Of a stretch of 31,169 nucleotides of DNA, positions 10,417 to 18,604 are shown piece after piece; position 1 is the stretch's first letter; every line of letters begins with the position of its first letter. The DNA comes from Spirogloea muscicola (Eukaryota > Streptophyta > Zygnematophyceae > Spirogloeales > Spirogloeaceae), in NCBI GenBank assembly GCA_009602725.1, contig WELB01000414.1:11098-42266 (forward strand), in the 5' to 3' direction. A program made the translations under genes and the position numbers. Under the pieces are notes generated by a model. The model had not been told where the DNA came from. It did not search any database and was given only the letters and a program-made list of their open reading frames with translations.

Positions 10417-13162
10417 TCAGCCCCTTGATTGGCTGATTGCATAGACCAGTTGGCGGGCTGGATTGACAAAAGTATGAACAAGTGCCGCTAGACCACCCAC
10501 ACAGTGCAGTGGCTTGACCTGAATGACTTTCCCACCGCCACCACCGGTGCGCTCCTTCTTGCCCTCCTCCTCCTCCTCCTCCTCAGGAATGGTGGAGTCA
10601 GCAACCACCACGGCCTTGTCCACCACCTGGATGGCACCGCCTGATAACTGCCTGACCACTTCTTTGACTCGTCCTGGCTCCAGCCCCCTCTCTGCTGGTT
10701 CGTCAGTGCTCACACTCTCCGGCGGCTGCACAGGCATGGAGGCAGAGAAGCTGACTCCTAGCTTGTCCACTATGCCCGTGCAATATGCAGCCTCGACAGG
10801 AACTCCTATGAGTCAATGAGTGGCATGAGCGAAAAATCTGTGTCTGATCATCCTCGAACAGGTGCCCGCTCCCCAAAGCAGGCACGAGCACGTGGATGAC
10901 GACGGCAGAACAGCATCCTGTGCCCACCTCAAGTTTGGCTGCAGGTCCAGTGTCTGTTTGCACAGGCTGTGCCTTTGCAGCAGCCTCCACGGACTTTCTC
11001 CTCTCCTCCTCTGCAGCACGAAAGGTCCTCGGTGTCTCGGCTTTTCTCCCGGGCGGAGAGTACATGCTCTCCTCAGCAGCTGCAACATTCTGCACAAGCA
11101 CTCTCTCGCAGCTCCATTTTGGTGGACTGCAAACATCATGCCATCTCTACATAGCAGTCGGACTGGCTGAGCCTTGATGACATTGCTTCCACTTGATATC
11201 AAGTAAGGCTGGGAATTTTTGGCACACTCCATTGTGGTCCCAGCTACTTCACCTTCTCAACATCTGTGGCAAGACAAGAATGTGCCAATGGCAGCCGCCA
11301 CAGTCTACCAAAGAGTCAGGAAAGGACCCCAAAAGTCTAAGTTTTCTTCTACCCGGGCCTGAGCTATACCACTTCACCTCTCGGACGAGCTGCTCATATG
11401 CTTGTGCTCGTGACTTGACAGAGTCTTTCTTCTCCAACTTGGGCGTGCTCCCGCCCGAGTCTGCGGCAGGGGCGTCAGACCCCTCCATCTTCGGGGACGG
11501 GGTCTCAATCTCCGAGGCCGGCTTGTTGAGGAAGCCCGCAACCAGGCCGGATGGCACTGACGTGGGAGCTGCTTTTGCAGCATCGCCGTGCTCATTGGCC
11601 ACAGGCCCGGAGACCCGCTCAGCAGCCTCAGCTTTCTCCTTCTGGGATCTCTGGCGCTGTCACGACTTGAGAACTAGCTGTCAGCGGCAGCATATACGGA
11701 GTGGGAGTTCCTCACATGAACATCTCCCGTGCATGTCTCAAAATTCAGCCAAACTGCGGTATACAGATTCTGAAGAATCTGCACGGCCTGGGATCTCAAA
11801 GTCGGAGTCGTTCAAGGCATGCTTGTGGAAGTCAGCATGTATGCTGGACAAGGGTTTCTCCTTTCTGATGCAGGCACCGCTGCAGAGCTCAAACGCTAGC
11901 TTGCTGGCTTGTCCTAATAGACGCACAAGTGCAAGCATTCACTCGTGGCCAGGCTGAGTACCATCAGCTGGATCTTCTCGCGCTCGTCTTGGCTAAGGAT
12001 GAAGCTCAGCTTCAAATGCAGCCTTCCTCCGCCGTCGAGCTCAAAGAAGTCATCCACAATTCCCTTCTGCATAATGGTGGGCGTCGTGATGCCTGTACGG
12101 GTATGGCGAGCAACGTCTCTGTCAGGGGAGCAATGGGACAAGCAGCCACTGTTGCAGGCCGAAGTAGATACATGTGCCTGCCAAGCAGCCACATTTTTGG
12201 CCGTGGCGATGGCCACTCACTAGCAGTCGAGACTTTTGCCCCATTGTTGCCGCTGTCAATCAACGTCACGACCAGCGGCTCTTGCAGGTTGGGAACAGGG
12301 CTGCAAGGTCCAGGTTCAGGGGGGTGGCTGGTCAGCTCGTCGCCTGCAAGCCACGCGAGTGCATGGACACAGAGCTTCTGGCACTGCAGCTGGTGGTGGC
12401 GACTTGTGGTTCCCATTCTCGGCGAGCACAAGGAAGAACCTCACAAGTCATAGTCGAAGTTCCAGGGCTGCGTGTAGCTGCCATTCGTGGACTGCGGCGC
12501 TGTCTTCTGCTCCTCTTGACCCAGAGCCACTGCAACACAGGCACCGGCAGCCTGTCACCAGCCACTTTCATGAAGCTGCGACCTGGTCGGAAAGAGGCGT
12601 CGCATCGTCAGCCAGGTGCTAGCTCGAGCTCTCGGCCGGGTCCGCCGCCTCCGAAGCTCGCTGTGCAGGCTTCAGCAGCAGCGGCTCTTAGATACCTGCT
12701 CCGTCCAGCTGCTGTGAGAGCGGATGGCTAGGAGCTGCGAGAGCTCCATTCCTGCTGCTCCCTGGCTGCTACCAGCGGCTGCGACGGAGGCCCGCCCTCC
12801 GGGGCTCGCGGGTCTACAGCCTGCAGGCGAGGCAGAGTGATCCTGGTGGAGAGCGGCACACGAGCGACACAAGTGCGGCCGGGCGTGAGGGTACCTTTGA
12901 CGGCGTACTCCTTGCCTGCAGCACCGGGGGCAGGAGGAGCTCGAGTCAGGCGCAGAAAGGGCCCAATGTGGGAGGGTCGCGACGGCTGCCAGCCCCGTCT
13001 GCACTGTGGGCAGAGCGGGCAGGCAGAGACGGTGGCGGGCCCTCGGCGGCAGGCAGAGCAAGAGCAGGCCCGCGAGCGGCGCCGCCGGCGGGGAGGCGGA
13101 GAGAGCGGGGGGGGCGGCAGGCAGCTCACCGTCTCGCTGCGGCAGGTCGACGGCCTCCAGCA
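10417..13162 (-). CDS. Probable C2-domain protein (5' end missing)
   Basis: Probably a calcium- or lipid-binding C2 protein, inferred from short blocks only. The 33-nt exon 13162-13130 encodes LEAVDLPQRD, a typical first C2 strand. Later exons give GKEYAVKG (near 12930), NGSYTQPWNFDYDL (near 12450), LVVTLIDSG (near 12260) and DDFFELDGGGRLHLKLSFILS followed by QDEREKIQLM (near 12060-11990), which looks like the last C2 strand plus a helix. The C-terminal part is low-complexity: a Ser/Pro/Lys-rich exon starting at 11656 (RQRSQKEKAEAAE), exon 11089-10928 (ESMYSPPGRKAETPRTFRAA), then a final exon with a seven-Glu run from CTC repeats, ending at TGA 10417-10419. No ATG or first exon is visible; it may lie in 13165-13248 or in the assembly gap. 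Borders are approximate and the subfamily is unknown. Confidence 0.55.
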
Positions 13163-13248
13163 CTGCAGCGCGGCGAGAGGAACAAGGGAGGGGCAGTTAG
13201 GGGAAGACGGGCGGAGCGCCGCGGCGGCGGGCGGGGAGAGCGGGGGGG

Positions 13249-13294
13249 NNNNNNNNNNNNNNNNNNNNNNNNNNNNNNNNNNNNNNNNNNNNNN
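13249..13294. other. Assembly gap (46 N)
   Basis: A run of N sits between a G-rich flank and a GGCCGGCC plus C-run flank. Its true length is unknown. It lies where the first exon and promoter of the C2 gene would be expected. Confidence 0.99.
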
Positions 13295-13428
13295 GGCCGG
13301 CCCCGCCACGCCCCCCCCCCCTTATCCTTGCTTTCTCGTGAGCACCGAAAAGCTTGCGCCCCTCCAAGCTGTCGTCTCGTGTGCAGCTGCCTGGTTGTCG
13401 TTCTCGGCACCCTCTGGCTCTTTGGACC

Positions 13429-13640
13429 TTGCCCATCCGTTTCGGGCTGGCCTTTCCCAGCCCCTACTCTCTACGGCCGCGCACTTTCCCAGCCAAGGTC
13501 TTTGCTTGACGTATCCCCATCCTATGCACCGCTGTGTCGCCTGAACCACTGTTCTTGCACGGCTGTGTGGCATCAGCGGCCTTTCGGCCATTCTGACCTT
13601 GTCCACTTCTCCTGGGCTGGCTTTCCACAGCCCCTCGGCC
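13429..13640 (+). repeat. Two hairpin modules between C2 and TDP2 genes
   Basis: Two + oriented copies. The stems are GGGCTGGCCTTTCCCAGCCC at 13444-13463 and GGGCTGGCTTTCCACAGCCC at 13614-13633. Each is preceded by ACCTTG(T/C)CCA(T/C) and a pyrimidine stretch. The second ends about 120 bp below the stop codon of the TDP2-like gene, so it could lie in that gene's 3' UTR or downstream flank on the opposite strand. Confidence 0.75.
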
Positions 13641-13763
13641 CCTCTGGATGAGCTCACCTTTCACCACCTCTGGCTTGCTGCGCCCGGCTATCTTCAAGGG
13701 GACTGCTTTCCAGCGGCTTTTCTTTCTGACGCCGGCGCTCGTTGCCCTCTCGCAGCGGGCCCT

Positions 13764-16050
13764 TCACGCACCCCCGGCATCCTCTCGCTTCCGGATCCTC
13801 ACCAGCAGTCCGTAGTGGTCGCTGGGCAGCACTGGCAGCTGCACCAGTGCCCGCACTCTCTTCACGGTCCTCTCCTTCTCAAAGACTGCGCCCTCGATCG
13901 CCTCCTGCCCCACCGTCTCGATCGTCTCCAGCTCATAGTCCGCCAAGCGACAGAACACACGGTCCAACCTCTTGCGCAGTCGGCCCGTAAGCATCGGGTT
14001 GGTCTTGGAGTCGTATGTGTGCCCCGCCTGGCAGCGATGTGAGCAACACCAGCCACTGATTAGCGGAGGGCATGCGCTTGCCACACTCAGTCCACACAAT
14101 ACATCAGGGTCACGCTCAGTAGCTTCGGCTTACGTGACAGCAAGCTTGGCTTTGCCAGCCCTCATATTGCTTGCTTGGCGACCACGTCTCACCTCGCCGG
14201 GCCGGAGCTTGCACCACGCGTCAAGCCAACCAGGAGGCAAGGGCGGGGGTCCATCTAAATCATCGCTCCAATTCATGTCGCCGCAGAAGACCATGTTCCT
14301 TGCGTCACCAAGCAGACGGAATGCCTCCTTTGCCTGGGCAACCCTTTCAGCGCTGAACATTTGGTTCCACAAAGGTGGTGCGGGACAAGGGCTCTCCAGA
14401 TGCGTAGTCGCGACCACTAGGTCCGTCTTGGGTACCGTGGCGATGCATAATTCCCGGCTCATGCAGGTGGTGGAGTAAGGATGCCGTTGAAATTGAATGT
14501 CAGGAATGCGACTCAGCTGCAAACGGCCAACTTCAGATCCGGATCAGCATGATATTACCCAATCTGCAAGGTGCAACGGAGTGGCGTCACGCTGACTTAG
14601 TGCAAGGAAGGGGGAGGATGGGCAGGACATGTGGTCCAGAAGCTGGACCCGATGATACTGCAGGCTCTTGCAGACTGCACATAGTCAGCGAAAGTTGGAA
14701 GCTCGGGAGCTGCCAGAGGAAAAGCAACCTGCATCGTGTAGTAGTCTCGGTCGGCAGCGGCGGGAGTCAGGGAGCATCGATAAAGGCTCCACCACCCAGA
14801 CTGGCAGAAAATGCGATAGATGTTGGGGGTCACTTCCTGAGAACACGTCAAGATGCCCCCTTAGCTCCTCAGGAGTGAGTCACTCGCTAGTGGTGGCTCG
14901 CCACCGGGCGCAACGGTGCAAACAGCAAGTGCAAATGCTAGCTCAGGCACTCCCACCACCCAGGTGGCAACATGTGCTCGGGGGTTACCATTGGGAAGTT
15001 CGTCAAGCTCTGTCTCAGAGGTGGCTGAAGAGCAGGTGGTGCTCAGGACCTGTAAGCAGACCACTTGGGGTCGATGTTGCAGGATGATGTTGCCAATGCC
15101 CTGCATTCTGCTCTTAAGAGCAACGTCTTCTCGGAACCACACGTTGTATGTGAGGATGCTGATGGAAGCACCGTCACCTGCGTAGCCTGCTCCGATGGTG
15201 CCAGCAGATGCACTGCAGACTGCCAACATAGCAATGTTTCTCACGCTAGGACGAAGACCGACTGCAAACTACATCATAGTGATACACATTATATTGATAT
15301 GATATGATATGATTCACTAGCAAGAGCCCCACCGCACAGCTGGCAGCACTGCGGGCTGGCGTCGGAGCTGGTCATTTTGGAGGCACCTGAGGCAGCTGCG
15401 CCAGGGAGGGCTGCCAGCCTTGCCATGCGTTGGGCGTGTAAGCTGGCCAGCAGGGACTGCGCTGCTGGGGGAGAGCCTGACGTCTGCCTGCCGTCGGCGG
15501 CCTCGGTCACCCGGGCCACCGGCACAGTTTTGAGCCGGGTTGAGCGGTCGCCCTCTGCCGAGGTGTTCAGGCGCGCAGCTGGCGGCTCTGTGTCGGAGCC
15601 CTCCAGTGGCCTCTTCTCCCGACCGGCTGGTCGCCTGCCTGGCCGCGCGCTCGCGGCTGCGGCGCCGCCTGCCGCCAAGCGGTCAGCGCCAGCCCCTGCG
15701 AGCGTTTCGGCGTGAAACGCGCCGTCCGAGTCGCAAGCCTGCGTGCCGCCGCCGCCGGGCAGGCCAGACCGGGCGGCACCGCACAGGGCGCAGCGCGGGT
15801 CGGCGGCGCGGTTGAGGAGGGTGCAGGCGGGGCAGGGCCAGGAGGGCGCGCCGGAGGGGGCATGGAGGCGGGCGGCGGCGGGGGCCGGCGGGAGTGGCAG
15901 AGCGCCGGTGTGGAGGGCGGCGCCGGGGGCGCGGGGGGTCAGGGTGGAGCTCGCGTCGGCGGCGCAGGGCTGCCAAGGGGAGTGGCGTGAGGTGCGGCGG
16001 GACAGCGGCGGCCCGCCCTCGGCCCTTGACGAGGCACGGCGGCGGAAGGA
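13764..16050 (-). CDS. TDP2: TDP2-like tyrosyl-DNA phosphodiesterase with RanBP2 zinc finger
   Basis: Probable 5'-tyrosyl-DNA phosphodiesterase that releases trapped topoisomerase II from DNA ends. Exons with consistent phases: about 16050-15318, 15186-15050, 14836-14729, 14516-14193 and 14027-13764. The exon 1 end (phase 1, AGC across the junction) and all later joins are in frame. Exon 1 carries a RanBP2-type finger (WPCPACTLLNRAADPRCALC, 15840-15781), a long Ala/Pro/Arg-rich linker and an unpaired CQLC near its end. The catalytic domain keeps the four expected motifs: TYNVWF, CLQEVT, GDMNWSDDLDG and LPSDHYGL, with THLESPCPAPPLWNQMFS between them. Product identity is strong. The 5' end is uncertain: no in-frame ATG precedes the finger within its open frame, which runs on into repeat sequence at 16236. 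The upper coordinate is therefore approximate. Confidence 0.92.
15295..15313. repeat. TGATA microsatellite in TDP2 intron 1
   Basis: Nearly four tandem TGATA units lie just inside the first intron of the TDP2-like gene, immediately downstream of its donor. Confidence 0.8.
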
Positions 16051-16079
16051 AGGGCGGGGCCCGGGGGGGGGAGGAGAAG

Positions 16080-16300
16080 CTGCAGCTTTTCGAACGGGTG
16101 CTAACGGCTGTGGAAGGAAGTGAGCTCTTCCGAAGGAAGAGTCCGAGGGCAGTCGGCAAAATGGAGAAGAAAGATAGAAGTGGCTCTCCCAATGGAGGCA
16201 AGGGCTGTGAGAAGCCAGCCCGAAAAGAATTGACAAGGTTCGAAGGGGCCAAACTACGAGCTAAGCAGCGACTGCGGGTCCTGAAGAGGCTATGGCAGAA
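16080..16300 (-). repeat. Hairpin modules abutting TDP2 5' end
   Basis: The best copy has its stem at 16202-16221 (GGGCTGTGAGAAGCCAGCCC) with flanks CTCTCCCAATGG and AAGAATTGACAAGG. It is nearly identical in the same orientation to 31090-31169, and inverted to about 29770-29905. A weaker half-module (GGCTGTGGAAGG) lies near 16110. A degenerate one with a deleted right arm (GAGCTGGCAAAG) lies at about 16333-16347, 75-85 nt past the stop of the retroelement tail at 16415. Confidence 0.75.
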
Positions 16301-16414
16301 CGGGAGAAGAAAGTGCTCGCCCAGAGAGAAGAGGAGCTGGCAAAGAGTGGACAATGTCCAAAGCCAGAAGAACAAGGACTACACTACAAACCACAAGACG
16401 ATGCAGAGGGAAGC

Positions 16415-16570
16415 TCAAGACCCGCGAGTGAGTAACATCAAGTCCGAGTAGCTCGCTGCAGGGAAAGAGGCACTGCGCCGAGAGCCAGAGGCAGCAGCCA
16501 TAGCACGGCCTGCTCGCGTGTGGACGGCGTAGGCTAAAATGAACAAAAAGCGCTCAAACACACAGGTAAG
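16415..16570 (-). mobile_element. Truncated LINE ORF C-terminus
   Basis: The minus strand reads VHTRAGRAMAAASGSR, then AASYSDLMLLTRGS and a stop at 16415-16417. It matches the tails at 27830-28053 and 29949-30301. Its 3' flank shares a near-identical stretch (16310-16430) with 29540-29690, including ACAATGTCCAAAGCCA and GACTACACTACAA. It is strongly 5'-truncated. Confidence 0.7.
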
Positions 16571-16602
16571 CAAGCTCCATGGGGGATGATCACGTGGAAT
16601 CC

Positions 16603-17123
16603 TCAAGTCAGCAGCCACAAGTCAGAAAGACTAGCCGCCGGAAACCAGACCCCTTGATGAAAGCCAGAGGCTGCAGAAAGAAAGAGAAAGCACGGCCAGC
16701 ACGCAGATGCAAGGCGTGGGCCATGGACCGTTGGATGATTATGGACAGGCGCATGCGACACTCCTGCGCGAAGCAGCCAGTGGCGTTGAAGTCGGCCTGC
16801 TCGCCCTGCCTGCGGGACACAGCTCGTCGCGCAAGCTGGGCCAACAGGTCTAGCCACCGAGACCCAAAACCCCAATGCACACGACGGGCCAGTGTGACGA
16901 ACTCGTCCCTCTCCCAATTGGTCGCGTACTTAGGCTCTTTGCCACGAGCCGCGTTTGCTGCTGCATGCCAAGCCTGTGCATGGCCTAGATTGGCAAGTTC
17001 CTCGAGGAAATTGTGGAACCGAGCACCTGCACAGCCAACGACATCGACTGCAGCTGGCAGGAGCTGATCGCAGTGGGAGTAGTCGACGTAGTACTGCAGC
17101 TTTCGTATTTCTGCACTGCCCAC
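16603..17123 (-). mobile_element. LINE ORF C-terminal domain, longest intact-frame copy
   Basis: A single frame of about 170 codons. From the middle it reads GKEPKYATNWERDEFVTLAR, VHWGFGSRWLDLLAQLARRA, then CRMRLSIIIQRSMAHALHLR and AGRA. This is the usual tail of L1-like reverse-transcriptase ORFs from protists and plants: a (K)KY stretch, a V-x-G-x-(F/W)-G block, then an R-(I/L)-S-x-x-(L/I)-Q-R helix. It aligns block by block with 29949-30301. The end has lost the typical SDLLLLTRGY form (it reads RRLVFLTCGC). No reverse-transcriptase domain lies upstream; a hairpin module (17138-17190) abuts it instead. Confidence 0.7.
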
Positions 17124-17137
17124 TGCGTGGTCAAAGG

Positions 17138-17190
17138 GGGCGAGGGCTGCAAAAAGCCAGCCCGGAAAAGTTCGACAAGGTCCAAGGGCC
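17138..17190 (-). repeat. Hairpin module upstream of LINE tail
   Basis: The stem is at 17144-17163 (GGGCTGCAAAAAGCCAGCCC on the + strand), followed by GTTCGACAAGGTCC. It is oriented as in 16202-16221 and sits directly at the 5' truncation of the 16603-17123 fragment. Confidence 0.75.
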
Positions 17191-17312
17191 GAAATGCGCT
17201 AAGTTCCACACAGCTATGTAAGTGGCTGTGTCGAGTGCGAGCTTAGTAACGCCGAATCAGCAGCCGCAGTGGGATTTAGATACAGCTTGAAAAGAGTCAC
17301 CCCCGACATCAC

Positions 17313-17425
17313 TTACAAGTAGCAGCCAAAGTAGCCCGCAAAGCCAGAAGCTTTTCCACGTCGAAAACCAGAAGCAGCAGAGAGAAGGGGCAAGGTGTGC
17401 AGTGCGCATGGATGCATGGGAGTCA
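17313..17425 (-). mobile_element. Short LINE tail remnant
   Basis: The minus strand reads CALHTLPLLSAASGFRRGKA, resembling the HLRAGRA...AAASG segment of the other fragments with changes, then a divergent end. A low-confidence remnant between better copies. Confidence 0.4.
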
Positions 17426-17452
17426 AGCCAAATCGAGTCGACACTGTGTTCT

Positions 17453-17500
17453 TTGCACTAGCAGAAGCTAGTGCAATTGCACTAGCAGAAGCTAATGCAA
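17453..17500. repeat. Tandem pair of 24-bp palindromes
   Basis: Two adjacent 24-bp copies (17453-17476 and 17477-17500) differ at one base. Each is nearly self-complementary: TTGCACTAGC, a four-base loop AGAA, GCTAGTGCAA. The first copy is a perfect 10-bp stem. Confidence 0.9.
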
Positions 17501-17659
17501 AGAAAGGGGCACACAAATAATAGCCTTATGCCAAGGGGGACTGAGGTAGCAGCGCTCTTAGCCGGCTGAAGGGGGAGTGAGGGAGCGCAAGTCCAGTCGA
17601 CTGACTTGGCGGGAGCACTGCCACGCAAGCCCGTGGCCTAAAACATAATAAAACAAATA

Positions 17660-17790
17660 ACAAATATAAAAGTCATGAAGTCCTTCCTGACTAGGGGTTA
17701 CTGAGCAGGCACCCTTGGTTTTCTCTACGCTTTCCAGCGCCTGTGGACCCTTGTTCGTGCTTTCGTGGGCTGGCCTTCCACAGCCCTCGC
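17660..17790 (+). mobile_element. LINE 3' end with 3'-UTR hairpin
   Basis: The + strand ends in SFLTRGY and a stop at 17702-17704. After 62 nt comes the stem GGGCTGGCCTTCCACAGCCC (17767-17786), preceded by TGTGGACCCTTGTTCGTGC. Orientation of the tail and hairpin agree, supporting the hairpin as part of the element's 3' UTR. Confidence 0.6.
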
Positions 17791-17859
17791 CCCCTTCCTT
17801 CCTGAAGATAGCTTGGAAGAGCTTCCTTCCGTGTCTTGAAAGAGCTGCCTCTTCTTCCA

Positions 17860-18150
17860 AAATGGGGCAATGGCTGTGAGAAGGAAGACTCTTCCAGTAG
17901 AAGAAAGAAACAGCGCTTCCAAATGGACTGGTTGCTGTGAGAGGCCAGCCCAAACGAATGGACAAGGTCGGAAAAGAAGAAAGTGCTCGCCCATAGAGAA
18001 GAGGGGCTGGCAAAGCCAGCCCTAGAAAGAATGGACAATGTCCGGTTGGCGCAAAGAGCAAGTAGAGGGCGATGGCTGTGAGAAGCGAAAGGAGAAGCAG
18101 CTTCTCCTTTCGCTCTTCCCAAGAGGAGGGCGAGGGCTATGAACAGCCAC
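17860..18150 (-). repeat. Tandem array of about five hairpin modules
   Basis: Successive modules of roughly 70-80 bp, all reading on the minus strand: half-copies at about 17869 and 18073; stems near 17934-17951 (GCTGTGAGAGGCCAGCC), 18004-18022 (GGGCTGGCAAAGCCAGCCC, a perfect 8-bp stem) and 18135-18148 (GGCTATGAACAGCC). Flanks repeat the CCCATAGAGAAGAGG and AGAATGGACAATGTCC elements seen at 29540-29600 and 30375-30440. Confidence 0.75.
18085..18115. repeat. Perfect 15-bp inverted repeat, one-base spacer
   Basis: The arms are AGCGAAAGGAGAAGC (18085-18099) and its exact complement (18101-18115), with a single A between. It sits inside a hairpin module and about 490 bp upstream of the TWD40-2 start. 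Confidence 0.95.
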
Positions 18151-18283
18151 CGCGTGGAGATGCAGGGCGTGAGCCGGAGCACTGCAGGAATGGAGTGTGT
18201 ACTACTGATGGAGGGCCTGTGCGGCCAAGTGCGAAGGCACGCACATCGACAGGTGTACATCACCTGCTGCTAAGCTGACCCGC

Positions 18284-18390
18284 TCAGTAACCACGAGTCA
18301 GCACATAGAGGTCGCTAATTGATGCCCGAATACCGGACGGCAAGCGACAAGCTCTTGTGCCACCAGCTAAGGCTCGACCAGCTTTCGGAT
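18284..18390 (-). mobile_element. LINE tail close to TWD40-2 promoter
   Basis: The minus strand reads CRLPSGIRASISDLYVLTRGY with a stop at 18284-18286. The conserved end is clear, but upstream similarity fades quickly. It lies 215-320 bp upstream of the TWD40-2 ATG, in opposite orientation. A weaker stem (18135-18148) follows about 135 nt past the stop. Confidence 0.55.
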
Positions 18391-18604
18391 GCAACGCGTG
18401 AGCGTGAAGGGAAAAAGCGGAGAGTTCGCATGCGGCGCATCCGTGGTGTGCCGTCTCACAGGCCCCCGCCCCCAGTGGAAGTCGTTCATCGTTTGGGAGT
18501 GCTCACGTTCTGGTGGAGCAACGAGGAGGCCGCCGCGAGGCGCGAGGGCGGCAGAGAGCGAGGGCGCCGCGGGGCGGGGGCCGCGGGCGACCCCGGGCGC
18601 CGCC

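Noticed and set aside
12837-13651. Long + strand frames across the N gap
   Set aside because: They are GC-rich antisense shadows of the C2 gene and include unknown residues; no domain is recognisable.
16226-16248. GGTTCGAA resembling a tRNA B-box in the repeat
   Set aside because: Only part of the B-box consensus matches, no A-box or cloverleaf is visible upstream, and the stretch is part of the hairpin module's flank.
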